Positions 51,632-60,810 of a stretch of 64,000 bases of DNA are shown here, piece by piece; position 1 is the first letter of the stretch; each line of letters opens with the position of its first letter. Source of the stretch: Lachnospiraceae bacterium UBA7589 (GTDB lineage: Bacteria; Bacillota; Clostridia; Lachnospirales; Lachnospiraceae). A program made the translations under genes and the position numbers. Below the pieces are notes generated by a model. That model made no database searches. It saw nothing but the letters and a program-made list of their open reading frames with translations, and was not told the DNA's origin. The stretch lies in NCBI GenBank assembly GCA_002476495.1, contig DLKL01000046.1:55308-119307 (forward strand), given 5' to 3'.

Positions 51632-52745
51632 AATTCATCTCCAAATTAAACTCTTTTTCTACAAGAGAAAATGCTGACTCTATAACCTTATCCATGTCAT
51701 AATATTTGTACTCAGCAAGTCTCCCTCCAAATAAAATCTTTTCCTCATTGGCAGCCATCCGGGCATATTTCTGATATATTTCCAGATTTTTTTCATCATT
51801 TACAGGATAATATGGCTCCATACCCTCCTCCCAGGCTGCCGGGTATTCCCTCGTAATAACGGTTTTTTCCTGTGTTCCGAATTCAAAATGCTTATGTTCT
51901 ATTATACGGGTATACGGTGTTTCCCTGTCTGTATAATTAACCACAGCTACACCCTGATAATTATCCGTATCAACTACCTCCGTATCAAATCTGAGACTTC
52001 TGTATTCCAGCTTGCCAAATCTGTAATTGTAAAAGGAATCCAACGTACCGGTGTAAAGAATCTTATCTCCCATAGCATTATATCTTTCCCTGTAATCATT
52101 GTAATCCGTATTAAGCTCCACATCGCAGCCCTCAAAAAGAGCATTTATCAATACATTATATCCACCTATAGGTATTCCCTGATATAAATCATTAAAATAA
52201 TTATTATCATAGGTATATCTCACCGGAAGCCTGTTTATTATAAATGCCGGAAGCTCCTTGCAGTCTCTTCCCCACTGTTTTTCAGTATATCCCTTAACCA
52301 GTTTTTTATATATGTCCTCTCCCACAAGGCTTATTGCCTGTTCCTCCAAATTTCGCGGCTCACCGGTTATTTTAGATCTTTGCTCTCCGATACGTCGTTT
52401 TGCCTCCTCCGGAGTTCTGACATCACTCCACATTTTGCTGAAGGTATTCATGTTAAATGGCATATTGTACATTTCGCCCTTATAATTAGCCACAGGAGAA
52501 TTGGTATATCTGTTAAAGCCTACAAAGGAATTGACAAAATCCCATACCTTTTTATTGCTGGTGTGAAAAATGTGTGCTCCATATTTGTGAACGTTTATAT
52601 CTTCGATTTTTTCACAGTATACGTTGCCTCCCAGGTTTTGTCTTTTTTCCACAACCAGGCATCGCTTTCCCTTCATTGTAGCTGCATAAGCAAAAACTCC
52701 CGCAAAAAGTCCACTGCCTACTATAACATAATCGTAATTTTCCAT
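51588..52745 (-). CDS. glf: UDP-galactopyranose mutase Glf
   Basis: A 385-residue flavoenzyme that converts UDP-galactopyranose to UDP-galactofuranose. The FAD motif is DYVIVGSGLFAGVFAYAATM, followed by the family segments NVYCEKIEDINVHKYGAHIF-HTSNK, GYTEKQWGRDCKELPAFIIN and RLAEYKYYDMDKVIESAF. The conserved ends and the active-site Arg residues in the last segment are intact. It shows that galactofuranose is available to this glycan. The start overlaps the stop of the first transferase gene (TAATG type). Confidence 0.96.
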   Translation of the reverse strand: MENYDYVIVGSGLFAGVFAYAATMKGKRCLVVEKRQNLGGNVYCEKIEDINVHKYGAHIFHTSNKKVWDFVNSFVGFNRYTNSPVANYKGEMYNMPFNMNTFSKMWSDVRTPEEAKRRIGEQRSKITGEPRNLEEQAISLVGEDIYKKLVKGYTEKQWGRDCKELPAFIINRLPVRYTYDNNYFNDLYQGIPIGGYNVLINALFEGCDVELNTDYNDYRERYNAMGDKILYTGTLDSFYNYRFGKLEYRSLRFDTEVVDTDNYQGVAVVNYTDRETPYTRIIEHKHFEFGTQEKTVITREYPAAWEEGMEPYYPVNDEKNLEIYQKYARMAANEEKILFGGRLAEYKYYDMDKVIESAFSLVEKEFNLEMNYGKECKSQYYYAGV

Positions 52746-54133
52746 TATTCCATTTCCTCCTCATGGGCAGGGACAAAAACATACTTTTTTCTGTCCTGTT
52801 CCTTGTGAAAAGCCTCTGTACTGTCTGATTTGAGCAATACTATTACTGTCTGGAACAAAAGCCTGATATCCTTAAATATACTGTAATTTTCTATATACAT
52901 CATATCCATCATAAGCTTGTCCTTTGGTGTCGTATTGTATTTGCCGGAAATCTGGGCATAGCCTGTAAGCCCTGCCTTAACCCTTAATCTGTATTTGAAT
53001 TCAGGTAATGCATCTGTATACATTTCTACATTTTCAACCATCTCAGGTCTTGGTCCGACAAAGCTCATGTCACCCTTTAATATGTTAAAAAGCTGTGGCA
53101 GCTCATCCATCCTTATTTTTCTCAGTACTTTTCCCGGAGGAGTTATCCTGTCGTCATCATCTGTAACAGGTCTGTTTTCCACATGCTCCCTCATTGTACG
53201 GAATTTGTATACCTGAAACACCCGTCCGTTAATAGTTGCCCTGTCCTGCTTAAAGAGTATGGGACCCCTGTCATATAATTTGACAGCCGCCGCACTTATA
53301 ACCCATATAGGTGATGTAATGATTATCATTATCAATGAAAGAAGTATGTCCATACCTCTCTTAAATATACGCTGTTCCATGGTGAGGCCTTTAACATTGT
53401 AATTCAGCATGGATACATCGTCTAATATATAAAATTCAGAGCTCATTTCTATAATATCCTCTACTTCAGGATTAAAATATACATTTTTTCTGGTCTTGTA
53501 GCAGTAATTTGTTACTTCAGCCCTATGCTGAATAGGTATATTATATATAAAAACAGTCTCTGCATCCTTAAGCTTTCTAAGCAGCATTTTGTCTCTGTAA
53601 TCAAAAACCTCAAGAATCTCATACTGTTTTTTGTATTTGGATATCCCTCTCACCACAGCATCCAGATTCTCCTGACTGGAGGTTACGACATAGCATTTCT
53701 GTGGTCTGTGTATCATAAAAAAGAGACCATTGCCTCCATATACCGCAAGTATTATAAACAGCACTTGCAACACAAAAGCGACCAGAAGCTCCTCCAGGCT
53801 TCGCAGCCTGAATCCGTAAATATCGGTTATTGTATTCATAATCATGAGCTGCAAATATACTATTATATCTGTGAACAGTGCAGCTAAAGACAGGGAAAAT
53901 ATTATAGGCTTACTTTTTCGTCTTCCTATATCATATCTGCCATATATAGTAAGAAACAAAAGCCCTACAATCACATATGTACTCATGGTTATACCCATAG
54001 TTCGGGAAAGCTTCATAAGAGGCTCATTCTCCCCCGACAAAAGCAGCATGAAAATAAACATGACACAAAAATATACTATCCATTTTATCAGCATCCACAT
54101 AAGTGTTTCAAATTTTTTAAGATTTTCCTTCAT
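52745..54133 (-). CDS. Polyprenyl glycosylphosphotransferase (initiating sugar transferase), copy 1
   Basis: A 462-residue protein. Residues 1 to about 145 contain four to five membrane segments, then a central Rossmann-like domain (PQKCYVVTSSQENLDAVVRG). The C-terminal catalytic domain has FKRGMDILLSLIMIIITSPI, the basic FKQDRATINGRVFQVYKFRT, DELPQLFNILKGDMSFVGPRPE and KAGLTGYAQISGKYNT. It is the first gene of the minus-strand glycan operon. The protein differs from copy 2 mainly in its N-terminal half, so two different first sugars are possible. Confidence 0.91.
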   Translation of the reverse strand: MKENLKKFETLMWMLIKWIVYFCVMFIFMLLLSGENEPLMKLSRTMGITMSTYVIVGLLFLTIYGRYDIGRRKSKPIIFSLSLAALFTDIIVYLQLMIMNTITDIYGFRLRSLEELLVAFVLQVLFIILAVYGGNGLFFMIHRPQKCYVVTSSQENLDAVVRGISKYKKQYEILEVFDYRDKMLLRKLKDAETVFIYNIPIQHRAEVTNYCYKTRKNVYFNPEVEDIIEMSSEFYILDDVSMLNYNVKGLTMEQRIFKRGMDILLSLIMIIITSPIWVISAAAVKLYDRGPILFKQDRATINGRVFQVYKFRTMREHVENRPVTDDDDRITPPGKVLRKIRMDELPQLFNILKGDMSFVGPRPEMVENVEMYTDALPEFKYRLRVKAGLTGYAQISGKYNTTPKDKLMMDMMYIENYSIFKDIRLLFQTVIVLLKSDSTEAFHKEQDRKKYVFVPAHEEEME

Positions 54134-54176
54134 ATTCCTCCACCGTATCTGTTGAAAGACTATAATCTTTTATATT

Positions 54177-54854
54177 TTACCCCATATTATCGTGTTTATC
54201 AAGACTGCCCTCACATTTTGTACTTTTTTGGACATTTTGTACTCTTTTTTTTCTACTATATGAACACATTATCTTACATAATATGATTGCAGTAACGGTA
54301 GTAAGAAGTGTAGCAAAAAGTGCCGGACCAATAATCGAAGCGGGCTCTGCTGCACCGTACCTGCTTCTGTATGCAATTATATTTACAGGAATAAGCTGAA
54401 GAGAGGATATATTAATTACAAGAAATGTACACATTTCATCAGTAGCCCTTCTTTTTCCGTAATTTTGGGAGGCTGATTTTTCATTGAGTGCCTGCAGCCC
54501 TTTTATGGCCTTAATGCCTGCAGGAGTTGCGGCCCACCCCAGACCGAGAATATTGGCTATCATATTGGTGGCAATATCCTGCAAAACCGGATTACCCTTC
54601 GGTATATCAGGGAAAAGGAAATGCAGCAGGGGTTCCATTCCTCTTGTCAATTTTAAAACCAGTCCGGATTCCTTTGCAATATTCATGATACCACTCCATA
54701 ATCCCACAATGCCCAGCATTGTTACACAAAGCTCTACTGCCTCTCCGGCAGATGAAACAGCGCCGTCTGATAAGAGCCCCATTATCTCCTGCCCCTGAAT
54801 AGCTCCATATAATATTCCACCAACTATCATAAAGCTCCATATTATATTTAACAT
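54177..54854 (-). CDS. SpmA-like nucleoside-recognition membrane protein
   Basis: A 225-residue membrane protein. The family signature is SFMIVGGILYGAIQGQEIMG, LWSGIMNIAKESGLVLKL, MIANILGLGWAATPAGIKAI and LVINISSLQLIPVNIIAYRS. SpmA (with SpmB) affects spore core dehydration in Bacillus, but relatives occur in non-spore formers and have nucleoside transporter-like domains. No spmB is adjacent. ATG 54854 is preferred to 54881 because GAGGGG lies just upstream. It precedes the glycan operon by 43 bp. Confidence 0.88.
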   Translation of the reverse strand: MLNIIWSFMIVGGILYGAIQGQEIMGLLSDGAVSSAGEAVELCVTMLGIVGLWSGIMNIAKESGLVLKLTRGMEPLLHFLFPDIPKGNPVLQDIATNMIANILGLGWAATPAGIKAIKGLQALNEKSASQNYGKRRATDEMCTFLVINISSLQLIPVNIIAYRSRYGAAEPASIIGPALFATLLTTVTAIILCKIMCSYSRKKRVQNVQKSTKCEGSLDKHDNMG

Positions 54855-54995
54855 AATCCCCTCGCAAGCATATATATACATTTATTATTATATGTTCACG
54901 GGAGGATTAATTATCTCTCATTTCTTCAATTATTGTTAAAATTTGTTTATCCGTCTGAAATATGGGCAAAAGCCGGAAATTACAGGTGTTCCATA

Positions 54996-55706
54996 TCAGT
55001 ACAGACTGAGAATTACAGGTGCTGTCACAACTGTGATTATGCCTGCTACCGCTACAGCAAGCCCACTCATAGCGCCTTCTGTCTCTCCAAGCTCTATTGC
55101 CCTTGAGGTCCCCATAACGTGGGAAGATGTTCCTATGGCTATACCCCTTGCTATAGGATTACTTATATTAAAAAGCTTAAGAACAGCCTCTCCTACAATA
55201 TTGCCGGTTATTCCTGTTATAACTATCATACCCACAGTTATGTTTACTATACCCCCCATTTCCTCGGAAGCAGCCATACCTATAGCTGTAGTTATGGATT
55301 TAGGGAGCATGGTGGCAAAAATTGTATCGTCCAGTGTAAATATAACACACACCAGCCATATGGTAAGAGCACTGGCAATTACTCCAGAAATAATTCCAAG
55401 AAAAACCGCGGTCAGATTATCCTTCAAAAGACTAAGTTTTTCGTACAACGGAACTCCGAGACATACAGTTGCCGGAGTAAGGAGATATGATATTAAGTCT
55501 GCGCCTTGAGTATACTCCTCATACTCTATATTAAAAGCCTTAAGAATTATTATTACCAGTATGGAGCCAATAAGCAATGGATTAGTCAGGGCTGCCTTAA
55601 GCTTTCCATGAATCAGACAGCCTGTGCCATAGCACAAAAGGCTTACAGCTACACCAAAAAATAAAGATTCAGAAAGTGTCTCACCTATACTGTTCAAATC
55701 GCTCAT
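54996..55706 (-). CDS. lrgB: LrgB/CidB family membrane protein
   Basis: A 236-residue membrane protein with about seven hydrophobic segments. Typical segments are LLTPATVCLGVPLYEKLSLL, MLPKSITTAIGMAASEEMGG (conserved core), and GIAIGTSSHVMGTSRAIELG-ETEGAMSGL. LrgB acts with LrgA, originally seen as an antiholin pair that modulates autolysis; recent work links it to pyruvate and glycolate transport. Start: ATG 55706, although GGGAGG touches it; a TTG at 55697 with good spacing is possible. It overlaps lrgA by 26 bp. Confidence 0.9.
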   Translation of the reverse strand: MSDLNSIGETLSESLFFGVAVSLLCYGTGCLIHGKLKAALTNPLLIGSILVIIILKAFNIEYEEYTQGADLISYLLTPATVCLGVPLYEKLSLLKDNLTAVFLGIISGVIASALTIWLVCVIFTLDDTIFATMLPKSITTAIGMAASEEMGGIVNITVGMIVITGITGNIVGEAVLKLFNISNPIARGIAIGTSSHVMGTSRAIELGETEGAMSGLAVAVAGIITVVTAPVILSLY

Positions 55707-56145
55707 CCTCCCTGTCTTGTACACTTTTTTGTCCATTCACAGAATCCTTAAGCATATTATTTTTATATTCACCATTTATTTTGCTCTTCCTGTTTGTTTT
55801 ATTTATGACAAGCTGGGTAATCTGCCCTGTAACCCCCATTACAATGACAGTTCCGAATATACATACTATAAGCACAGGAATCAGAATTTCTTTTAATATT
55901 CCCCAGGATTCCATAAGTCCAACCGTGGATGGGATAAAAAGAATCGGCATAATCTCCAGAAGAAAATCACTTGCTCCCTTTACTTCCTCTACCTTAAGCA
56001 CTCCCGTGCAAAGGGCAATGAGGATTATAATAAGCCCATATATACTGCCGGGCATGGAAAATGGGAGGAGCTTCCTTAGAAGCTCTCCCATCAATGAAAT
56101 TGTAATTATTATTCCAAATTGTCTTGCATAGCGCAATTTACTCAC
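55681..56145 (-). CDS. lrgA: LrgA/CidA family membrane protein
   Basis: A 154-residue holin-like protein. Four hydrophobic segments and the family core LPFSMPGSIYGLIIILIALC and FIPSTVGLMESWGILKEILI are visible. The C-terminal tail is long, polar and charged (NKTNRKSKINGEYKNNMLKD), about 40 residues beyond the last membrane segment, longer than in typical LrgA proteins (about 120-147 residues). It starts within the end of the ABC transporter gene (8 bp overlap), so all three genes are probably one operon. Confidence 0.9.
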   Translation of the reverse strand: MSKLRYARQFGIIITISLMGELLRKLLPFSMPGSIYGLIIILIALCTGVLKVEEVKGASDFLLEIMPILFIPSTVGLMESWGILKEILIPVLIVCIFGTVIVMGVTGQITQLVINKTNRKSKINGEYKNNMLKDSVNGQKSVQDREDERFEQYR

Positions 56146-58717
56146 TCCTTAATGCTTCCACCGGATCCTTTTTTGATGCCATTCTGGATGGAATGAGTCC
56201 ACCAATGGTTGTAAGTATTACACTGATTAAAACAAGCACTATTCCGCCAACAACAGGCAGCTTAGCCACATGCTCCAGTCCGGCAAGATGATTTATAACC
56301 ATATTTATAGGTATATTAAGCAATACTGTTATAAGTATTCCCATAAGTCCCGCAACCAAACCGATTATAATGGTTTCTGCATTAAATACCCTTGAAATAT
56401 CCTTCTTTGAGGCACCAATACTCCTCAACACACCAATTTCCTTGGTTCTCTCCAGAACGGAAATGTATGTTATAATACCAATCATAATAGATGATACGAT
56501 AAGTGATATTGCAACAAAGGCCATAAGCACATAAGAAATACTGTTAATTATAGTGCTGACAGATGACATCATTGTTCCCACCAGATCTGTGTAGGATATT
56601 TCCTTCTCATCCTCTCCTGCTTCCTTAACCCGGTCATTATAGTCTTCTATTATATCTATTATTTTTTCCTTAGATTCAAAATCTATAGGATAAAGGCTGA
56701 TAATCTTCGGGTCATCTTCATAGGCAATGCCAAGAGTAACAAGATTTTCCTCATAGGTTGCATCCTGGGCAGACTTGAAATCCGAAAGGGACATTCCCTG
56801 GGACATATCTGTTTCAGTCTCCTGCTGCTCAGGAGGAAGTGTCTGGATATATGCCATGTCTGCGCCAAATTCTTTGCCTGTAAATACATTAATATCCTTA
56901 TTTTCAAGCTGTTTCTTTCCTATTTCGCTATCCATGGACAGGGAAATAAGCTCTTCAACCAGATCATGTCTGTATCCTATAGTAGTGGTAATTGAATGAA
57001 CGGTTGCTGTATCACTAGGTCTTACAATGCCTGCTATTTTTACCTCTATTCCTTTATCAATCTGTTCCTTCATGTATGCTGCATCGTCACTTTTATTCAC
57101 ATAACAGCCAAGCTTGTCATCATAACAGTAAAAATCTGAGGATGGTATAACCTTAAAGGTAATAGAAAGCAGTTCATCGTATGTATAGGATGTATTATCA
57201 AAGGTCTTTGTTTCTCCCTTAATAGCCTGTTTCATCATTTCCTGAAGCTCAGATATATCTCTTATTCCAAGAGCATAGAGCTCATAATCGGTTATTTCAT
57301 TGAATTCGTTTACAACAAGAACAACCTCATCATAGCTTTCAGGCCAGCGTCCCGCCACTACATCATATTGGTTTTCCAAAAGCTCCTGGTTACTTATCAT
57401 TTCCGACCAGACGTCTGTAGTATTTGCGGTCATACCCACACTCTGCATTTCGCTCACATAACCAAAGCCTATATTATCCATTACCGTACTTGGATTAACC
57501 TGATATATCCGGCTGTCTGTATCTGACCTGTAAGCATTTATGGTAATTCCGTAAGTATACATTATATCACTGCAATAGTCTTTGATTTTGGCTCCGTCAC
57601 CATTTTCAATATAGTCTCTGAAGGAAACCATATCGTTTATCTTTACCTCACCAAGCATAGTATCTACATAATCACCAATGAAGTTATTTGAATATACCTT
57701 GTCTAACGGATGCTCCTCCCCGGAGCTTTTTTCTACTCCCATCATGGTTGCCATCATGGAAGACATATCTATTGATTCATCGGTAATCTGTAACGGATAA
57801 GTAGAAAGAGTATCCTCCTCTACATTTTTAATATAATTTCTGAATCCGTCAGAAAGGGACAATATAAGTGCTATTCCTATTATTCCTATACTTCCCGCAA
57901 AGGAGGTAAGTACTGTTCTGCCTTTTTTTGTAAGCAGATTATTAAAGCTTAAGCTAAGAGCAGTAAGATAAGACATTCTTCTGTGCTTAAGCTCCTTTTT
58001 GTCTATTTCCTTATGTTCTTCCGCCGATTCCTCCTCATCAGAATAAGGCATGGTATCATCCTTGATTTCTCCGTCAAGAAGACGGATTATTCTGGTGGAA
58101 TATTTTTCAGCCAGTTCAGGATTATGTGTAACCATTATTACCAGTCTGTCCTTTGCAATTTCCTTAAGCAAATCCATAATCTGTACACTGGTTTCTGTAT
58201 CAAGAGCTCCTGTAGGCTCATCTGCCAGAAGAATTTCAGGGTCATTTATCAGAGCTCTTGCTATGGCAACCCTCTGCATCTGTCCGCCTGACATCTGATT
58301 AGGCTTTTTATTAATCTGATTTTCAAGACCAACCTTACGGAGAACCTCCTTGGCCCTTCGCTTTCTCTCTGACTTTGATACTCCCGAAAGAGTAAGTGCC
58401 AGCTCTACATTCTGCAAAACAGTCTGATGACTAATCAGATTGTAGCTTTGGAATACAAAGCCTACAGAATTATTTCTATATGTATCCCAATCTCTGTCCT
58501 TATACTTTTTTGTTGACCTTCCCTTTATAACCAAATCTCCGCTTGTATATTGATCAAGTCCACCAATAATATTGAGTAAAGTTGTTTTTCCGCATCCTGA
58601 TTGTCCAAGAACCGAAACAAATTCATTCGGTCTGAAGTTTACACTGACTCCCTTAAGGGCATGAACCTCATTTTCTCCGGAAAGATAATTCTTAACAATA
58701 TTTTTTAACTGTAACAT
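56138..58717 (-). CDS. MacB-type ABC transporter, ATPase fused to FtsX-like permease
   Basis: An 859-residue fusion. Residues 1 to about 225 are the ATPase: Walker A LGQSGCGKTTLLN, Q-loop FVFQSYNLI, signature MSGGQMQRVAIARAL, Walker B ILLADEPTGALD, and H-loop VMVTHNP. A first membrane segment follows at about 260-285 and a large extracytoplasmic domain (about 300-690). Three more segments carry the FtsX core (ISLIVSSIMIGIITYISVLE, RTKEIGVLRSIGASKKDISR). MacB-like exporters in Firmicutes extrude peptides or sense cell-envelope stress. No BceR/S-type two-component genes are nearby. The fused arrangement is frequent in Lachnospiraceae. GGAGGAAGAT precedes the ATG. Confidence 0.95.
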   Translation of the reverse strand: MLQLKNIVKNYLSGENEVHALKGVSVNFRPNEFVSVLGQSGCGKTTLLNIIGGLDQYTSGDLVIKGRSTKKYKDRDWDTYRNNSVGFVFQSYNLISHQTVLQNVELALTLSGVSKSERKRRAKEVLRKVGLENQINKKPNQMSGGQMQRVAIARALINDPEILLADEPTGALDTETSVQIMDLLKEIAKDRLVIMVTHNPELAEKYSTRIIRLLDGEIKDDTMPYSDEEESAEEHKEIDKKELKHRRMSYLTALSLSFNNLLTKKGRTVLTSFAGSIGIIGIALILSLSDGFRNYIKNVEEDTLSTYPLQITDESIDMSSMMATMMGVEKSSGEEHPLDKVYSNNFIGDYVDTMLGEVKINDMVSFRDYIENGDGAKIKDYCSDIMYTYGITINAYRSDTDSRIYQVNPSTVMDNIGFGYVSEMQSVGMTANTTDVWSEMISNQELLENQYDVVAGRWPESYDEVVLVVNEFNEITDYELYALGIRDISELQEMMKQAIKGETKTFDNTSYTYDELLSITFKVIPSSDFYCYDDKLGCYVNKSDDAAYMKEQIDKGIEVKIAGIVRPSDTATVHSITTTIGYRHDLVEELISLSMDSEIGKKQLENKDINVFTGKEFGADMAYIQTLPPEQQETETDMSQGMSLSDFKSAQDATYEENLVTLGIAYEDDPKIISLYPIDFESKEKIIDIIEDYNDRVKEAGEDEKEISYTDLVGTMMSSVSTIINSISYVLMAFVAISLIVSSIMIGIITYISVLERTKEIGVLRSIGASKKDISRVFNAETIIIGLVAGLMGILITVLLNIPINMVINHLAGLEHVAKLPVVGGIVLVLISVILTTIGGLIPSRMASKKDPVEALRSE

Positions 58718-58828
58718 ATCTTCCTCCTCAAATATTTGTCATATATGTAACGTTTTGAATTCTATCATATTAATTTTTCAGAGTAAAGGCAATATTTACT
58801 TTTCACATTTTTTTCAATATTATCCAAT

Positions 58829-59548
58829 TCAATTAATATATATTTCCACAATAGAAGGCACTGTTATTATAATTAAGGCAATACCAAGCAGTAAAAGTAA
58901 TCTGTTTGCCTTTTGGCTGTTTGCATCCATAAACTCATCCGGATTATCCGGATTAATTTTTATACTATAATAGGCTCCCTCTTCAAATTTATTCCCATTT
59001 GTGTATGTATTATTCTGTAATATCCTTTCTTCACCATTGTAAATAATACTGTAAACCGGCATATATACATAATGTCCCATATGCCCCTTTGTACCTTTAG
59101 TCCACGAGGCTTCAACCCTGATACATTTTGCCTGTACTTCCCTGGTGCATACCCGTTTCAAACGCCGGATTCCACAAGTTCCCTTTACAAGCATTACCGT
59201 TCCAGCAATGGGAAATATCCATATAAGGATATACGGTGCATATTTGCCCAACATTTTCAAAACGTCATTACCGCCCAACTGAATGCAGATGCCACACATA
59301 AGCAACGAAATCCCCACAAGAGGAAACACTAATACAATAAACGGAAATGGTTTTGTTGTTCGGTTTGATACTACAGCAATAATGCCAAATACAAGAAAAT
59401 ATTGTCCGATTATGGCAAGTATTATACCGGTACAGCCTTCTTTTTTGGAGTATATAAGCATTCCTGCAAGTGAAACGAAAAACCATATCAAAAATATTAA
59501 TCCGATTATTGCACTCTTACAATTACATTTTTTCTGAATGTTACCCAT
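58829..59548 (-). CDS. DUF3592-like membrane protein
   Basis: A 239-residue protein. Three to four hydrophobic segments lie in the first 130 residues (IIGLIFLIWFFVSLAGMLIY, IILAIIGQYFLVFGIIAVVS). A small beta-rich extracytosolic-type domain covers about 135-210 (VQAKCIRVEASW, YVYMPVYSIIYNGEERILQN), and a last membrane segment (LLLLLGIALIIITVPSIVEI) closes it. The tail with a strand-rich region between segments is like DUF3592 membrane proteins. ATG 59548 is preferred because GAGGGAT precedes it, unlike 59575. Function unknown. Confidence 0.7.
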   Translation of the reverse strand: MGNIQKKCNCKSAIIGLIFLIWFFVSLAGMLIYSKKEGCTGIILAIIGQYFLVFGIIAVVSNRTTKPFPFIVLVFPLVGISLLMCGICIQLGGNDVLKMLGKYAPYILIWIFPIAGTVMLVKGTCGIRRLKRVCTREVQAKCIRVEASWTKGTKGHMGHYVYMPVYSIIYNGEERILQNNTYTNGNKFEEGAYYSIKINPDNPDEFMDANSQKANRLLLLLGIALIIITVPSIVEIYIN

Positions 59549-59652
59549 ATATTTAATCCCTCTTTTCTTTATCATGCCTTCACGTTGTGCATTACCCCGA
59601 TTATTTCAAAAGCAAGCAACCCCCCGGGATTTGATACAAAGCAGCCTGTTTT

Positions 59653-60408
59653 TTAATTTTTTTGGGAAATATAGTATTCTGCAGCCAATACCTTTTCAAC
59701 ACTATCCGGCTCATCCTCAAAATACTGCGTACCTTTAAATGTATAACCATCATGTTCAAGGCAGACCTCTACAAAAAATATAAAAATGCCTATATCAATC
59801 CGGTTATAATATCTTACTTTATCAGCAGGCATAATTCCACGTTTCCCGGGCTTTTTATATCTGTAAATCCTCAGTTTATTGTCATAAAACTCAACAAACC
59901 AGGGTTGAGTATTACATGCACTTGGTGCAAAACGGACAATATCGGTAATAGTCAGCTTTTCGCCCTGCCAGATCTCATATGCAGGCTTTCTCTTTGACTT
60001 AAACATGTCCTTACGGAACATTTTTTCCGGCACCTTTGCAATAGCAATCATAATAACATATTTCAGATTGCCATCCTGTTTTTCATGGGGTTTACCTACT
60101 CCGAACCACAGCGCACCTATGTTTTTTTGTGCAAGCCACAAATCTATTTGTTCCCCTATGTATCCTATGTTGCGAAGATAATTACCCTTTTCCTCACTGT
60201 AAAATTCAATACAATACTGGGCTCCTCTTTTACATGTTGTTTCCGACTCAGGAACTATTCTTATACTGAATCTGATACTGTCATCCAACGGTTTTACATT
60301 TTCTATAAAACTATATAATTCTTTTAAATCGCTTTCATTTATGCTTTCAGTATTTTTGAATAAATGAAAGGATTTCCTTTTAAATATCATTTCGTAATAA
60401 TTCATCAT
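59653..60408 (-). CDS. Nitroreductase family protein
   Basis: A 251-residue protein. The N-terminal MNYYEMIFKRKSFHLF corresponds to the nitroreductase opening (typically KRRSVRxF), and the centre has GEQIDLWLAQKNIGALWFGV and the FMN-site phrase RFAPSACNTQPWFVEF. Such flavoproteins reduce nitro or quinone substrates, or act in dehalogenation or thioamide chemistry. The C-terminal YYNRIDIGIFIFFVEVCLEH is the usual dimer helix. A gene of this kind often stands alone, as here. Start: GAGGTT precedes ATG 60408, with ATG 60405 in frame. Confidence 0.85.
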   Translation of the reverse strand: MMNYYEMIFKRKSFHLFKNTESINESDLKELYSFIENVKPLDDSIRFSIRIVPESETTCKRGAQYCIEFYSEEKGNYLRNIGYIGEQIDLWLAQKNIGALWFGVGKPHEKQDGNLKYVIMIAIAKVPEKMFRKDMFKSKRKPAYEIWQGEKLTITDIVRFAPSACNTQPWFVEFYDNKLRIYRYKKPGKRGIMPADKVRYYNRIDIGIFIFFVEVCLEHDGYTFKGTQYFEDEPDSVEKVLAAEYYISQKN

Positions 60409-60560
60409 AACCTCATTATCCCTTTTCCGTCAAAGCATTGAATCTAACCGGCTGACATATATAAAGCTGCTCTTATATAGAAGGATTACATATCCGGTCA
60501 GCTTCCTCTTACTTATAATCCTGCCACATTTTAAAATTATTTTCAATGATTGTTTTTCAA
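60409..60560. other. Non-coding stretch before the coding remnant
   Basis: About 150 bp without a convincing reading frame on either strand. It contains a short inverted repeat (TATATAA-x8-TTATATA near 60459-60480) and repeated CCGGCTGAC/CCGGTCAGC-like words. No promoter or RNA gene was recognised. The following 160 bp hold the remnant described separately. Confidence 0.4.
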
Positions 60561-60719
60561 TCATATTTGGTGTGCCGAACTTTCAACTGATTCATACAAA
60601 TATATCAAACTTACCTTCATTGGATATTCATAACCTCTTCCGGTCTTTTTCTTTATCTGACCTGGCATCAGGATATCTTTTTCTTTAATTGCCTTATTAC
60701 GGTGGAATGGATCTAAAAT
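60561..60719 (-). pseudogene. Coding remnant, possibly a transposase fragment
   Basis: Minus strand frame of 52 codons after an upstream stop: residues include DPFHRNKAIKEKDILMPGQ, then IKKKTGRGYEYPMKVSLIYL, ending at a TGA at 60561. The phrase DPFHRNKAI and the lysine-rich body look like part of a larger basic protein, perhaps an ISLre2/UPF0236-type transposase, but this is a guess. No ATG start with a ribosome binding site is present, so it is read as the 3' leftover of a degraded gene. It marks an insertion or deletion scar before the surface protein genes. Confidence 0.3.
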
Positions 60720-60725
60720 TTAAGA

Positions 60726-60770
60726 AGAAATACGGCACCGTGGCTTTTATATCCACTGTGCCGTATTTCT
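60726..60770 (-). terminator. Long hairpin after the surface protein gene
   Basis: An 18 bp stem with a single mismatch (AGAAATACGGCACCGTGG and its complement), loop of 9 bases, starting 41 bp after the stop at 60811. The minus-strand tail TTCTTAAATTT is a weak T-tract, so termination may be imperfect or work in both directions. Confidence 0.65.
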
Positions 60771-60810
60771 ATGCTTTCATACGTAATTGCTAATTATCGC
60801 TTATGTTCAA

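Noticed and set aside
53400..53900. Plus-strand frames opposite the first glycosylphosphotransferase.
   Set aside because: Antisense to membrane and linker parts of a clear enzyme; no ribosome binding site.
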